NCBI GenBank assembly: GCA_027494055.1
Contig: JAOSJO010000022.1
Span: 372,001-436,000 of the forward strand
Length of the DNA stretch: 64,000 nucleotides
Reading direction: 5' to 3'
Source: Anaerolineae bacterium
GTDB taxonomy: Bacteria > Chloroflexota > Anaerolineae > Aggregatilineales > JAFGMM01
Position 1 is the stretch's first letter, and every line of letters starts with the position of its first letter. A model generated the notes under the pieces. That model ran no database searches. It was not told where the DNA came from and saw only the letters and a list, made by a program, of their open reading frames with translations. The position numbers and the translations under genes are program-made. Positions 29,731-38,864 of this stretch are shown here, one piece after another.

Positions 29731-30496
29731 ATGAGCGTACACCTCGCCGCCGTCATCCTCACGCGCAACGAAGCGCGCCACATCGCCGACTGCGTCAAGA
29801 GCGCCGTCTGGGCCGATGAGGTCGTGGTGCTGGACACGTACAGCACCGACCGCACGGTGACGCTGGCGGAGGCGCAGGGCGCGCGCGTGATCGAGCACCC
29901 CTTCGAGAACTTCGCGCAGATCCGCAACGCGGCGCTGGCGCTGGTGGAGGCGGAATGGATCCTGTTCGTCGATGCGGACGAGCGCGTCACGCCGGCGCTG
30001 GCCGACGAAATCCGGGCGGAGCTCGCGCGCCGCAGGCCGACGGCTACTGGATCCCGCGCCACAACTACCTCTTCGGCCGGCTGACGCTGGGCGCGGGCTG
30101 GTTCCCGGACTACCAGATGCGCCTGTTGCGGCGCGCGCGCGCCCGCTACGACCCCGCGCGCCATGTGCATGAGGTCGTCATCCTCGACGGCGCGGAGGGC
30201 CACCTGGAGAACGTGCTCATCCACTACAACTACGACACCGTGGCGCAGTTCCGCGAGAAGCAGGCGCGCTATCTGGAATATGACGCGCGCATCTTGCGCG
30301 CGCGCATCTTGCGGGAGGAGGGCGTCCGGCCCCGGTTCTACACCCCCTCACGCAACCGCTGCGCCACTTCTGGTGGCGCTTCGTGACGCTGCGCGGCTAC
30401 ATCGATGGGCTGCACGGCCTGCGCCTGAGCGCGATGATGGCGTGGTACGAGCACCGCAAGTACGCGCGGCTGCGTCAGCTCTTGCGCGCCCCCTGA
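29731..30496 (+). CDS. Glycosyltransferase family 2, KdtX/WaaE-like (two frameshifts)
   Basis: About 255 residues. The start VHLAAVILTRNEARHIADC and FVDADERVTPALADEI are classical for this GT2 subgroup. Two missing bases must be restored, near 30031-30033 and in C5 at 30343-30347. The downstream parts then read GYWIPRHNYLFGRLT and LRHFWWRFVTLRGYIDG, ending at 30496. The gene overlaps the convergent phosphatase gene by 22 nt. It probably acts with the upstream GT2 enzyme in cell-surface glycan assembly. Confidence 0.84.
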
Positions 30497-30969
30497 CGCG
30501 CATTCCGGCGCGCGCTTCTGAGGATATTGGCATAGCCTTCTCTGACCAGTTGGATGATCTGCGCGGCGGTGCTGCGGTACTGGAGCAGCGGCGCGCCGTA
30601 GGGGTCGCCCACGTCGAAGTGCTGGCCGCTCATCTCGCTGAGCAGGCGCACCTTGTGCGCGTGCGCCGGGTAGCGCCGGCTGACGGTCTCCTTGTGGCGG
30701 TCGGTCATCACCAGGATCAGGTCGGCGGCTTCGACCTGCGCGCGCGTCAGCCGGCGCGCGCGGTGGTCGTGCAGCGCGTAGCCGTACTCATCCATCGCCT
30801 GCACGGCGTGGTCGGTGGCCGCAGCGCCGGCCTCCGCCTTGACGCCGGCCGAGCCGACCTCCCAGGAATCGTGCGCCGCACGCGCGTGGAGTTCGCTGCG
30901 GAGGACGGCCTCCGCCATGGGCGAGCGGCAGATGTTGCCCGTGCAGACGAAGAGGACGCGCGGCATCAT
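30475..30969 (-). CDS. Low-molecular-weight protein tyrosine phosphatase
   Basis: A 164-residue phosphatase with the P-loop CTGNICRS at residues 9-16 (CX5R nucleophile and Arg), and the Asp-Pro acid in DVGDPYG near residue 122. Family members dephosphorylate tyrosine kinases of polysaccharide export or sugar phosphates; close arsenate-reductase relatives exist but typically differ in the P-loop context. Its start overlaps the upstream nucleotidyltransferase-like stop (ATGA), so the two are coupled. The neighbouring glycosyltransferases fit a glycan role. Confidence 0.92.
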   Translation of the reverse strand: MMPRVLFVCTGNICRSPMAEAVLRSELHARAAHDSWEVGSAGVKAEAGAAATDHAVQAMDEYGYALHDHRARRLTRAQVEAADLILVMTDRHKETVSRRYPAHAHKVRLLSEMSGQHFDVGDPYGAPLLQYRSTAAQIIQLVREGYANILRSARRNARQGARKS

Positions 30970-32100
30970 CGCGCCTCCCCGCGCCCGCGTTCGAGGATTT
31001 CGGCCAGCGTGTACAGCCCGCCGGATACCAGCCCGTGCCCGCCCAGCGCCACCGGGAGGGGCGCGCTGGCGGCGGCGGCAGTGAAGGCGCGCAGCCACGG
31101 GTCGGCGATGGCCGCGCAATCGAACGTGTCCGAGGCGAAGCGGTCGGCAGGGCCGGGCCAGCGCCCCTGGTGGGCCATCAGGACGCGGCTGTCGATGATC
31201 GCGGCGTCGGCGAGTTCGGCAAGGAGGGCGAAGAACGCCTCCGGCCCGTCGCGCGCGATCACCGCGCCCAGCAACGAGCGGACCTCGCCGCGCGCCACGC
31301 GCCCGCTCGCCACCATGCCGCGCTCCTCGCTGAACACGCGGATCCAGATGCGCGTGGCCTGACTGAGCGCGTGCCAGGCCAGCGGGGCCACCCGCCCGAT
31401 GATGGCAAGCTGGCTCGCCTCCCGCGCGGCCACCGCGAGCACGGCGGCGAGCGGGATGCGGCGGACCGGCGCGGCGGCGGCGCTGTGGAGGAGGGCGGCC
31501 AGGCGCGGCTTGAGGTCGGGGGTGCAGCGCGAGAAGGGCAAGGTCGGTGGGCGTGTCGATGTCGAGGCCGGGGCCGGCGCGCCCGGGGTCGAAGACCTGC
31601 ACCGCATAGCCGGCCTGGTTTTCGAGCAGCCACGCGAGGCTGTTGTCCCGGTCCACTTCGGCGACGGTTGCCGCCGCGCGCTGCGCCTGGGTGAAGGCGG
31701 CCCAATCGCTGGAGTGGCGGTTGTTGGTGAGCGCCACCGCGCGCCCGCGCTGGTCGTGGAGCGCGCGCACCAGGGCGCGGATCGCGTCCGGGGCGAGCAG
31801 AGGGGCGCTCGCGCCGCCGAAGTAGAGCACCTGGTGGAGGCCGTACCGGGCGATAATGTCCGCGAGCCGCCGCCCGAAGTGAAAGGGCGCGCCGGGCGCG
31901 TCATCGTCGCGGACCAGGCCCGGCAGGTCGGGAAGCCAGTCGCCGCCGGGCGTCGCCGCGATGACCGTCTCGACGCCGGCGTCGTGGAGGGCGTCGATCA
32001 AGTCCAGGGCGGCAGCGCGCTGCGTCTGGCTCACGAGCCGCTCCAGCGGCGACGGCCCTTCAGGCCCGGTCATGACGACGGCGGCGGTTGTGTGGGGCAT
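30966..32100 (-). CDS. Nucleotidyltransferase-like protein (frameshifted)
   Basis: About 377 residues. The N-terminal half resembles a MobA/CofC-type GT-A nucleotidyltransferase fold: VVMTGPEGPSPLERLV, HQVLYFGGASAPLLAPD and LDIDTPTDLALL. The Gly-rich loop is degenerate (no GGxGxR), so catalysis is uncertain. An extra base in the G5 run 31518-31522 breaks the frame. The restored C-terminal half (from HPDLKPRLAALL to LAEILERGRGEAR) has no recognised family. Coupling to the phosphatase gene suggests a shared pathway. Confidence 0.65.
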
Positions 32101-32298
32101 TGATTATCGCGTCAATAGACCAACGACAGCGACCATGCTAACATCATTCCTGTGGGTGAACAAATACGCCTCGTCTCTCTCCCTCTGGACGTTTAGGCCT
32201 CCTGTCCTCCTGAACCAGCGCGATCCGCGTTACCTGGGGTTCAATACTGCGCCGCCCGGTAGTGGCGACGTGTTGGCTGATACGTCCCCCTCACCCCC

Positions 32299-32316
32299 GC
32301 CGACCTTCGGTCGGCG
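32299..32316. repeat. Short inverted repeat (GACC..GGTC type)
   Basis: GCCGACC-TTC-GGTCGGC type palindrome, the reverse-orientation match of 13-30. Confidence 0.6.
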
Positions 32317-32409
32317 CCCCCTCCCCCCACGCGCCGCCGCTGCGCGCGGCTGGGGAGAGGGGATCAGGCGCCAGATAGGGCGGTTTCTGCTTCCCCCTCC
32401 CCACCTGTG

Positions 32410-32548
32410 CGGTTGGGGGCGGACAGGTGAACGAAACTTCCAAACGCCGATCAACATATTCAAGGTTTTTTGTAGGGGCAAGGCATGCCTTGTTCCTACA
32501 CAGCCTCCCCCATTTCGAGTCAAGACTCAACTCTGTCCGCCCCTGAAC
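32410..32548 (-). repeat. Composite dispersed repeat, copy B
   Basis: The inverted counterpart of 47-175. It holds the palindrome at 32472-32499 (with two substitutions in one arm), the AATATGTTGATCGG tail, and the GGGGCGGACAG..TTGAGTCTTG left part. Order and spacing match copy A. Confidence 0.75.
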
Positions 32549-32652
32549 CACCTGGGAGGAGGGTGCGCCGCCGGCGCGGGGGTGGGGGGAGAAGGGAGCC
32601 ACACAATCGCGCCATCAGTCAAGAGCTTGCCAGTACCCGCCGCCCAAACAGA

Positions 32653-32676
32653 GAGGCCTCGCGCGTGCGAGGCCTC
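32653..32676 (-). terminator. Hairpin after hpf, probable terminator
   Basis: A perfect 10-bp stem (GAGGCCTCGC/GCGAGGCCTC) with a 4-nt loop is followed on the minus strand by TCTGTTTGG. It ends the seven-gene Tad/comF/hpf operon. The T-tract is weak. Confidence 0.6.
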
Positions 32677-32696
32677 CTTGCGGGTACGCGCTCAGG

Positions 32697-33275
32697 TCAC
32701 TCGGCTGGCTCAAGCAGGCCGTAGTTGCCCTCCTCGCGGCGGTAGATCACGTTGATCTTGCCGGTTGCGGCGTTGAGGAACATGTAGAAGTCGTGGTCAA
32801 GCTCCTCGATGCGCTCCATCGCCTCGATCTCGTCGATAGGCGTGAGCGGGATGTGCTTGCGCCGCACGATCTCCATTTTGGCCTCGAGTTCCTCCTCTTC
32901 CTGCTCAGAAAGCGCCGGCAGCGGGAGCGGCTCTGCCCCCCGGAACCATTCCTCCTCGGCGCTGAGGCCCCGGCGTCGCCGCTTGCCCTTGAAGCTGCGG
33001 ATCTGCCGGTACATCTTGTCCAGCACGGAATCGACGGCGGCGTAGACGTCCTTCTGTTTCTTGTCCTCGGCGCGCAGGATAGGTCCGCGTCGGTGCCGGA
33101 TGGTCAACTGGGCGACCGGGCGCGCGTTGGTCTGTTTGCGGTGGTCGGTCGATAGCTCAATGAAAGCCTCTTCGATGTCGGGGAGGTAGCGGTCAAGCTT
33201 GCCGACCTTCTTTTCTACATAGTCTTCGAGATGGGGAGTCAGCTCGACGTTGCGGGTTTCGATTGTTACTTCCAT
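32697..33275 (-). CDS. hpf: Ribosome hibernation promoting factor, long form
   Basis: A 192-residue HPF/RaiA protein. The N-terminal ribosome-binding domain (IETRNVELTPHLEDYVEKKV, then the basic stretch KGKRRRRGL) is followed by an acidic linker and the C-terminal dimerisation domain (KHIPLTPIDEIEAMERIEEL, NVIYRREEGNYGLLEP). This long form pairs 70S ribosomes into inactive 100S dimers in stationary or starved cells. GAGGAGC lies about 8 nt upstream of the ATG. It is the last gene of the Tad-comF operon, 31 nt after comF, which would tie ribosome shutdown to the same growth-phase signal. Confidence 0.95.
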   Translation of the reverse strand: MEVTIETRNVELTPHLEDYVEKKVGKLDRYLPDIEEAFIELSTDHRKQTNARPVAQLTIRHRRGPILRAEDKKQKDVYAAVDSVLDKMYRQIRSFKGKRRRRGLSAEEEWFRGAEPLPLPALSEQEEEELEAKMEIVRRKHIPLTPIDEIEAMERIEELDHDFYMFLNAATGKINVIYRREEGNYGLLEPAE

Positions 33276-33306
33276 AGGGCTTGCTCCTCATAACTAGGGG
33301 GTTAGG

Positions 33307-34018
33307 TTAAGCGGCTGGCTGGGCCGGCTGGGCGCACGCCAGCGTGACCGCCCAGACCGCCTCGGCGTCAGCCTGGTACAGGGCCTCGGCGCAGGCCGCG
33401 AGGGTCGCGCCGGTCGTAACCACATCATCAACCAGCAGGATCGTCCGCCCGCTGACGCGGTGCGGCGCGCGCACCACAAACGCCCCGCTGACGTTCTGCC
33501 GCCGCGCGCGGGCGCTCAGGCCCACCTGGGCGCGCGTATCGCGCACGCGGGCGAGCGCGTCCGCCGCGACCGGGACCTCCAGCCGCACGCCGAGGGCCTC
33601 CGCGAGCAGGGTGGACTGGTTGTAGCCGCGCCACCGCTGCCGGTTGGCGTGCAGCGGGACGGGGAGAATGAGGTCAGGCGGGGGGACGCCCTCCGGGCCG
33701 TCCGCGCCCGGCAGGGGGCAGCAGCGCGGCGAGCACGGGCGCGACGGCAAACTGGCTCTCGTACTTGAGCGCATGGATGGCCTGACGCCACGCGCCGCCA
33801 AAGACGGCGGCGGAATAGATGGCGCGGAGCGGCGGCGCTTCGGTGCGCACGGGCGCGGCGGCGCGCATCTCGCGGTGGCACAGGGCGCACAGCAGGCTGC
33901 CCACGCGCCCACAGCCCACACACCTTGGAGGCAATATCAGGTTGAGTGCGGCTGTGAAGAACTGCCTGACGAGTAGCCGAAAGCTGCGGGACGATACCCG
34001 CTCTAGAACAATGGTCAA
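33307..34018 (-). CDS. comF: ComF family phosphoribosyltransferase-like protein (frameshifted)
   Basis: About 236 residues. An N-terminal zinc ribbon (PPRCVGCGRVGSLLCALC) and a C-terminal phosphoribosyltransferase-type domain with PRPP loop ILLVDDVVTTGATL are visible, along with the ComF-typical LPVPLHANRQRWRGYNQS. The frame breaks in the G5 run 33714-33718; removing one base restores LLPLPGADGPEG. In competent bacteria ComF supports import of transforming DNA. Here it follows tadC by 21 nt, so it is probably transcribed with the pilus-type motor. The start is a TTG and less certain. Confidence 0.86.
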
Positions 34019-34039
34019 TTGGCTGCCCCTGTGCGCGCG

Positions 34040-34990
34040 TCAGACCATGCCACCAATACCCGAGTCCAACACCTGGAGAAGAGCCGGGCCGAGCAACACG
34101 ATCCAGATCGAGGGGAAGACGAGAAACACCAGCGGGATGACCATCTTGACCGGGGCCTTCTGCGCCGCCTCCTGCGCGCGCTGGCGGCGCTTGACGCGCA
34201 TCTGGTCAGACTGGATGCGCAGGATTTTCGCCATGCTCACGCCAAGCTGGTCCGCCTGGATGATGGCGGCGACGAAGGTCGTCAGGTCAGCCACTTCAAT
34301 GCTGGTCGCCATGTCGCGCAGCGCCTCGCGGCGCAGTTTGCCAAGCTGGATTTCCTGGAGCACGCGGCCAAACGCGAGGGCGAGGTCGTTGTCCCACTTC
34401 TCGTAGACTTTGCCCATCGCGCCGTCAAAACCGAGGCCCGCCTCCACGCAGATGCAGAGCAGGTCGAGCGCATCCGGCAGGGCCTTGATGACTTCCTTTT
34501 GCCGCCGCGCAATCTGCGACTTCACCTGGAGCAAGGGAAGGTAGAAGCCGAGCGCCGCACCGCCCACCGTGAACAGGAGCGTATTCAGCGCCGACTGCCG
34601 CGCGACGACGCCCATGATGATGAACATGCCCACGCCGAATGCAATCGTCAGGCCAATGCGCATGGCCCAATAGGTGCCCGGCTCCATTTTGTTGGTCGGG
34701 CCGGCAAGTTCGAGGAGCGCCCGCGTGCTCTCAAGCTGCTTTTCGGGCGTGAAGCGGGTGACGAACCCCGCCACGCCCTTCATGAAGGGTATGACGACGC
34801 GCTCCTTGAACGAGAGCGACAGTTCCAGTTCTTCGAGCGAGGAGGGCAAGTCTTCGTCGCGGTGGCTGTATTCGGCCAGGCGGCGCTCAAGCGGGTCAAC
34901 ATCCGACTGCTCGCGCAGCCCGATGTAGATCAGCCCGCCGACGACGATGATCGCGATCAGAGCGCCAGCGATGATGATTATCGTATCCAT
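34040..34990 (-). CDS. tadC: Tad pilus platform protein TadC (T2SSF family)
   Basis: A 316-residue inner-membrane platform protein. An N-terminal TM (IIIIAGALIAIIVVGGLIYIG), two central TMs and a C-terminal TM (VIPLVFLVFPSIWIVLLGPA) frame the T2SSF domain. Its signature regions are LPDALDLLCICVEAGLGFD and QADQLGVSMAKILRIQSDQ. It works with TadB as the membrane base on which the CpaF ATPase acts. The frame is intact, and it lies 55 nt after tadB. Confidence 0.92.
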   Translation of the reverse strand: MDTIIIIAGALIAIIVVGGLIYIGLREQSDVDPLERRLAEYSHRDEDLPSSLEELELSLSFKERVVIPFMKGVAGFVTRFTPEKQLESTRALLELAGPTNKMEPGTYWAMRIGLTIAFGVGMFIIMGVVARQSALNTLLFTVGGAALGFYLPLLQVKSQIARRQKEVIKALPDALDLLCICVEAGLGFDGAMGKVYEKWDNDLALAFGRVLQEIQLGKLRREALRDMATSIEVADLTTFVAAIIQADQLGVSMAKILRIQSDQMRVKRRQRAQEAAQKAPVKMVIPLVFLVFPSIWIVLLGPALLQVLDSGIGGMV

Positions 34991-35045
34991 GTCTCCGGGT
35001 TCCCTCCCTTCCTAAACACCCCGTGCCGGCAGCGCGTGCGGCGCA

Positions 35046-36029
35046 TCAGACTTCGATGTCCACGATGCGGCGGATGATGGCGGCGCCGGTGGCGATCAGG
35101 CCCAGGCCACAGCCGACCATCGGCCAGCCGCAGGCCCGGTTCTCGAACATGCGGCCCATGTAGCCGGGGTTGATCGCGTAGAGGAAGAGGCTGAGCACGA
35201 TGGGCAGGCCGCCGATGAGGTAACCGGTATACCGGCCCTGCGTGGTGAGCACGCGGATCTCGCCCTTGAGCTTGATGCGCTCGCGGATCGTGTGCGCGAT
35301 CACCTCAAGGATTTCGGCCAGGTTGCCGCCGACCTCGCGCTGGATGTTGACGGCGGTGATGACGAGGTCAAAGTCCTCGCTGTCGATGCGCCGCAGCATG
35401 TTGTCGAGCGCGTCCTCCATGGAGATGCCAAGCTGCACCTCCTGCACGACCCGGCGGAATTCGAGCGCGGCGGGGTCGGGGGCCTCGCGGGCGATGGCCT
35501 CCATCGCCTGGAGCACGCTGTAGCCAGAGCGCAGCGAGTTGACCCACAGGCCCAACACGTCGGCGAGCTGGCCCTCGAACCCGTGGAGGCGCTGCTGCTG
35601 GCGGCGGTTGACATAGATGCGCGGCGCGAAGAAGCCGATGATGGCGGCCACCGGCCAGATGGCGGGCGAATCGCGAAAGAGGAAGAAGGCGGCGAAGAAG
35701 AAGACGATCACGGCGATGATGTGCGCGGCGAAGTACTCCGCCACCGTGAGCTTGAGGTTGGCGCGCGCCAGTTGCACGCGCCAGTTCTCAGCGAATGCGC
35801 GGCCGGCGAGCGCCTTGTCTAGCCGCTGCGTGAGGATGCTGGGGGCGACCTCATCTTCGTCGCCCTCCGGCAGCGTCACGCTGTACTGGAATTCCGAGGT
35901 GTAGCGCCCTAAGCGTTCCTCCACGGTTTGCTCGCGCTCGCCACGGAGGCTGATCAGGCCGATGACCAGCAGCACAACCGCGAACAGGCCTGCGCCGAAG
36001 GCAATGAGCACTGTAGGTGGGACAGTCAT
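35046..36029 (-). CDS. tadB: Tad pilus platform protein TadB (T2SSF family)
   Basis: A 327-residue platform protein. TM1 (VLIAFGAGLFAVVLLVIGLI) and a central pair of TMs precede the T2SSF motif (VLGLWVNSLRSGYSVLQAME), and a C-terminal pair of TMs follows, with ERIKLKGEIRVLTTQGRYTG before it. The ATG at 36029 is preferred because AGGGGGA lies about 7 nt upstream; an in-frame start 6 codons earlier is possible. It partners with TadC and CpaF. Confidence 0.92.
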   Translation of the reverse strand: MTVPPTVLIAFGAGLFAVVLLVIGLISLRGEREQTVEERLGRYTSEFQYSVTLPEGDEDEVAPSILTQRLDKALAGRAFAENWRVQLARANLKLTVAEYFAAHIIAVIVFFFAAFFLFRDSPAIWPVAAIIGFFAPRIYVNRRQQQRLHGFEGQLADVLGLWVNSLRSGYSVLQAMEAIAREAPDPAALEFRRVVQEVQLGISMEDALDNMLRRIDSEDFDLVITAVNIQREVGGNLAEILEVIAHTIRERIKLKGEIRVLTTQGRYTGYLIGGLPIVLSLFLYAINPGYMGRMFENRACGWPMVGCGLGLIATGAAIIRRIVDIEV

Positions 36030-36084
36030 TGCGTTTCCCCCTACCACAAAGCAGGTGATGTCTATCTATTATACGCCGGACTGT

Positions 36085-37479
36085 TTAGTACCGCCCACCC
36101 GTGCCGATACCGAAGATGGCCGGGGGCAGGTGGATGCCGGCGGCCTCAATCTTGTCGATGAACTTCGGGCGCAGGCCGGTGGGCCGGATGCGCCCGATGA
36201 CCCTGCCCTGCTCGATGCCGGTCTGCTCGAACTCGAAGATGTCAGACAGGGTGATGACGTTGCCTTCCATGCCCTGCACCTCCGTCACCTTGACGACCTT
36301 GCGCGTGCCGTCGCGCATACGGTCCTGGTGCACGATGAGGTCAACGGCGGAGGCCACCTGCTCGCGGATCGCGCGCACGGGCAGGTCCATGCCGGCCATC
36401 AGGCACATGACCTCCAGGCGGGCGAGGGTGTCGCGCGGGCTGTTCGAGTGCAGGGTGGTGAGCGAGCCGTCGTGGCCGGTGTTCATCGCCTGGAGCATGT
36501 CGAGCGCTTCTGCGGCGCGGCACTCGCCGACGACGATGCGGTCGGGCCTCATGCGCAGGCTGTTGACGACCAGGTCGCGGATGGTGATCTCGCCACGGCC
36601 CTCGATGTTGGGGGGGCGGCTTTCGAGCGTGACCACGTGATCCTGGCGCAGTTGCAGCTCGGCGGCGTTCTCGATGGTGACAATACGCTCATCCTCCGGG
36701 ATGAAGCCGGAAAGCACGTTGAGCAGCGTCGTCTTGCCCGAACCGGTACCGCCGGACACGATGACGTTGCACCGGGCGATCACGGAGGCGCGCAGGAACT
36801 CAATCAGTTCGGGGGTGATGGAGCCAAACCGGATGAGGTCATCGACGGTCAGCGGCACCTTGGAGAACTTGCGGATGGTGATGACCGGCCCGACGAGCGA
36901 GATCGGCGGGATGACGGCGTTCACGCGCGAGCCATCAGGCAGGCGGGCATCGACCGTGGGCGAGCTTTCGTCGATGCGGCGGCCCAACGGCGCAACAATG
37001 CGGTCAATGATGCGCAAGACGTGGTCCTCGTTCTCGAAAGTGGCCTCGGTGCGGCTGATGAGGCCCTTGCGCTCAATGTAGATGTTCTTGGGGCCGTTGA
37101 CCATGATCTCGGTGATGGACTCATCCGCCAGCAGTGGCTCGAGCGGGCCAAACCCCAGAATCTCGGCGACGATCTGCTCGAACAGGCGGCGGCGCTCGGC
37201 GCGGGTGAGCACGATGCCCTCTTCGCTGAGGATCGCGTTGAAGAGTTCCTCGATGGTGCCGCGCACTTCCTGGGTGCGGCTGATGTCCATGGAGGGGTCA
37301 AGTTCCGAGAGCAGCTTGTTCTGGATCCGGCTCTTCAGGTCCAGGTAGCCGTCCTGCGCGGAGGCGGCCGGTGAAAGGTCCTTGCGCCGCACGCGCAACT
37401 CGGCCAGTTTCGAGTCAGAGTCCTGTGCCTGCGTGGGTTGTTGCTGTCCACTCCGTTCAATTCGCCTTAACAGTGACAC
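36085..37479 (-). CDS. cpaF: Secretion/pilus ATPase CpaF (TadA)
   Basis: A 464-residue hexameric motor ATPase of the GspE/TadA superfamily. Walker A GGTGSGKT lies at residues 243-250, with the Asp box (TIENAAELQLRQDHVV), the conserved TTLHSNSPRDTLARLE and the His box (DRIVVGECRAAEALD) complete. It powers pilus assembly or substrate export at the cytoplasmic face. GTG at 37479 has GAGAGGG 8 nt upstream. The frame is intact. Confidence 0.95.
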   Translation of the reverse strand: MSLLRRIERSGQQQPTQAQDSDSKLAELRVRRKDLSPAASAQDGYLDLKSRIQNKLLSELDPSMDISRTQEVRGTIEELFNAILSEEGIVLTRAERRRLFEQIVAEILGFGPLEPLLADESITEIMVNGPKNIYIERKGLISRTEATFENEDHVLRIIDRIVAPLGRRIDESSPTVDARLPDGSRVNAVIPPISLVGPVITIRKFSKVPLTVDDLIRFGSITPELIEFLRASVIARCNVIVSGGTGSGKTTLLNVLSGFIPEDERIVTIENAAELQLRQDHVVTLESRPPNIEGRGEITIRDLVVNSLRMRPDRIVVGECRAAEALDMLQAMNTGHDGSLTTLHSNSPRDTLARLEVMCLMAGMDLPVRAIREQVASAVDLIVHQDRMRDGTRKVVKVTEVQGMEGNVITLSDIFEFEQTGIEQGRVIGRIRPTGLRPKFIDKIEAAGIHLPPAIFGIGTGGRY

Positions 37480-37516
37480 GTCTTATACCCTCTCAGCTAT
37501 CCTGCGCGTTCGGTAT

Positions 37517-38829
37517 TCAGCCGTTCCCAAACAGGCGGCCCAACCGTGAGGCCCGCACCGGCTCCGCTTCCTCCACTTCTTTCTCTTCCCGATGAGGTCA
37601 ATGTGGAGGCGGGTGGCGAGTTCGACCAGCTCGCGCGTCGGCGAGCGCGACCGGTCGCCCGCCACGAGCGGCGCGCCCCGGTTGACGGCTGCAATCATGG
37701 CGCGGTCGTCAACGGGAATCTGGATGGCGACCTGGCGCTTGAGGTTGTTCTCAATCGCCTCTGCCGAGATGCGCCCGCGCTCGCGCTCGCTCTGCATCCG
37801 GTTGAGCACGAACACCGCCTTTTCCGGCGGGAACTCCAGCGCGTCGAGCACATCGAGCACCAGGCGCACGTTCTTGATCGCCGGCAGCGTCGGCGTGGCG
37901 ACGAGGATGATCTTGTCCGCGATGTCGAGCAGACCGATGGTCAGGTCGTCCATCGACGTGCTGGTGTCAACGACGGTGAAGTCGAACTTCTCGGCCAGCG
38001 CTTTTACCAGACGGCTGACGTTTTCCGGGACGATGGTTTCGGCGATCTCCGGGCGCGGGGGCGCAAGCAGCACGCGCAGCCCGCTGTCGTGCGCGGTGAG
38101 GAAGGTATCGATGACCTCGTCGTCCAGGTCGTCAACCGTGCTGGTCAGGTCGGCGACGTGGTGATTGGTCTGGAGGTTGAGGAAGACGCCCACGTCGCCG
38201 AACTGGAGGTTGCAGTCCACCAGCAGGACCTTGACGCCCTCGCGCATGAGGGCGGCGGCGACGTTGGTGGCGATGGTGGTCACGCCCACGCCACCCTGAG
38301 GGCTGTAGACGACGACGACCTTCCCCGCCCGGCTGCCTTCGGCGACCCGGACATGGGCGCCCGGCCCCGACGGGCCGGCCGGCGTCATATCCATCATCTC
38401 ATAGCGCCGGCGGATCTCCGCGTTGGACTCGTGGACCTTGCGGATGGTGGTGTACAGCTCGTCCACCTGGGGCGGCTTGGTGAGGAAGTCGCGCGCGCCC
38501 GCAAGCATGGCCTTGCGCAGGTAGTCCGACTCGCTCTGGACCGACATCATGATGACGGCGGCAGTGGGCACCTCGCGGTTGATGAGTTCGGTGGCCTGGA
38601 TGCCGTTCATGTCCGGCATGTTGATGTCCATGAGGACGATGTCGGGCTTCAGCTCGCGCGCAAGGTCCACGCCCTCGCGCCCGGTGCTGGCCGCCCCGAC
38701 GACCTCAATGTCGGCCTCGAACGCGAGGATTTTGCGCAACTGCTCGCGCGTCTCCGGGATATCGTCCACCAGCAGAACCTTAATGACGCTCGGTTCTGGC
38801 GGTGTTTGCGGTGGCCTCAGCGATTTCAT
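37517..38829 (-). CDS. cpaE: CpaE/TadZ-like protein with receiver domain (probable frameshift)
   Basis: About 437 residues. A true receiver domain (VDD, phosphoacceptor D68 in MDINMPD, KPP) is joined to a MinD/ParA-type ATPase domain. Its Walker A is deviant (PQGGVGVTT, residues 177-185), with the signature Lys replaced, as in atypical TadZ proteins. Later motifs are LLVDCNLQFGDVGVFLNL and FTVVDTSTSMDD. The last 30 residues read as family-like (EVEEAEPVRASRLGRLFGNG) only if one base is restored near 37579; otherwise the frame ends at 37483. TadZ proteins place the Tad machine at the cell pole. Confidence 0.88.
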
Positions 38830-38864
38830 AGTCTCCGCCGCTTGGTTCTACACCTTACACTACC

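Larger units (their letters stand above)
32101..32649. other. Long intergenic region with repeats, no gene
   Basis: This stretch is filled by repeat material: the inverted repeat at 32299-32316, C-rich direct tracts around 32285-32345, and composite repeat copy B at 32410-32548. Open frames on both strands have no family similarity and run through the repeats, so they were not called. Confidence 0.6.

Noticed and set aside
32101..32696. Plus-strand open frame of about 260 codons
   Set aside because: It runs through two repeat elements and C-rich tracts and has no family similarity.
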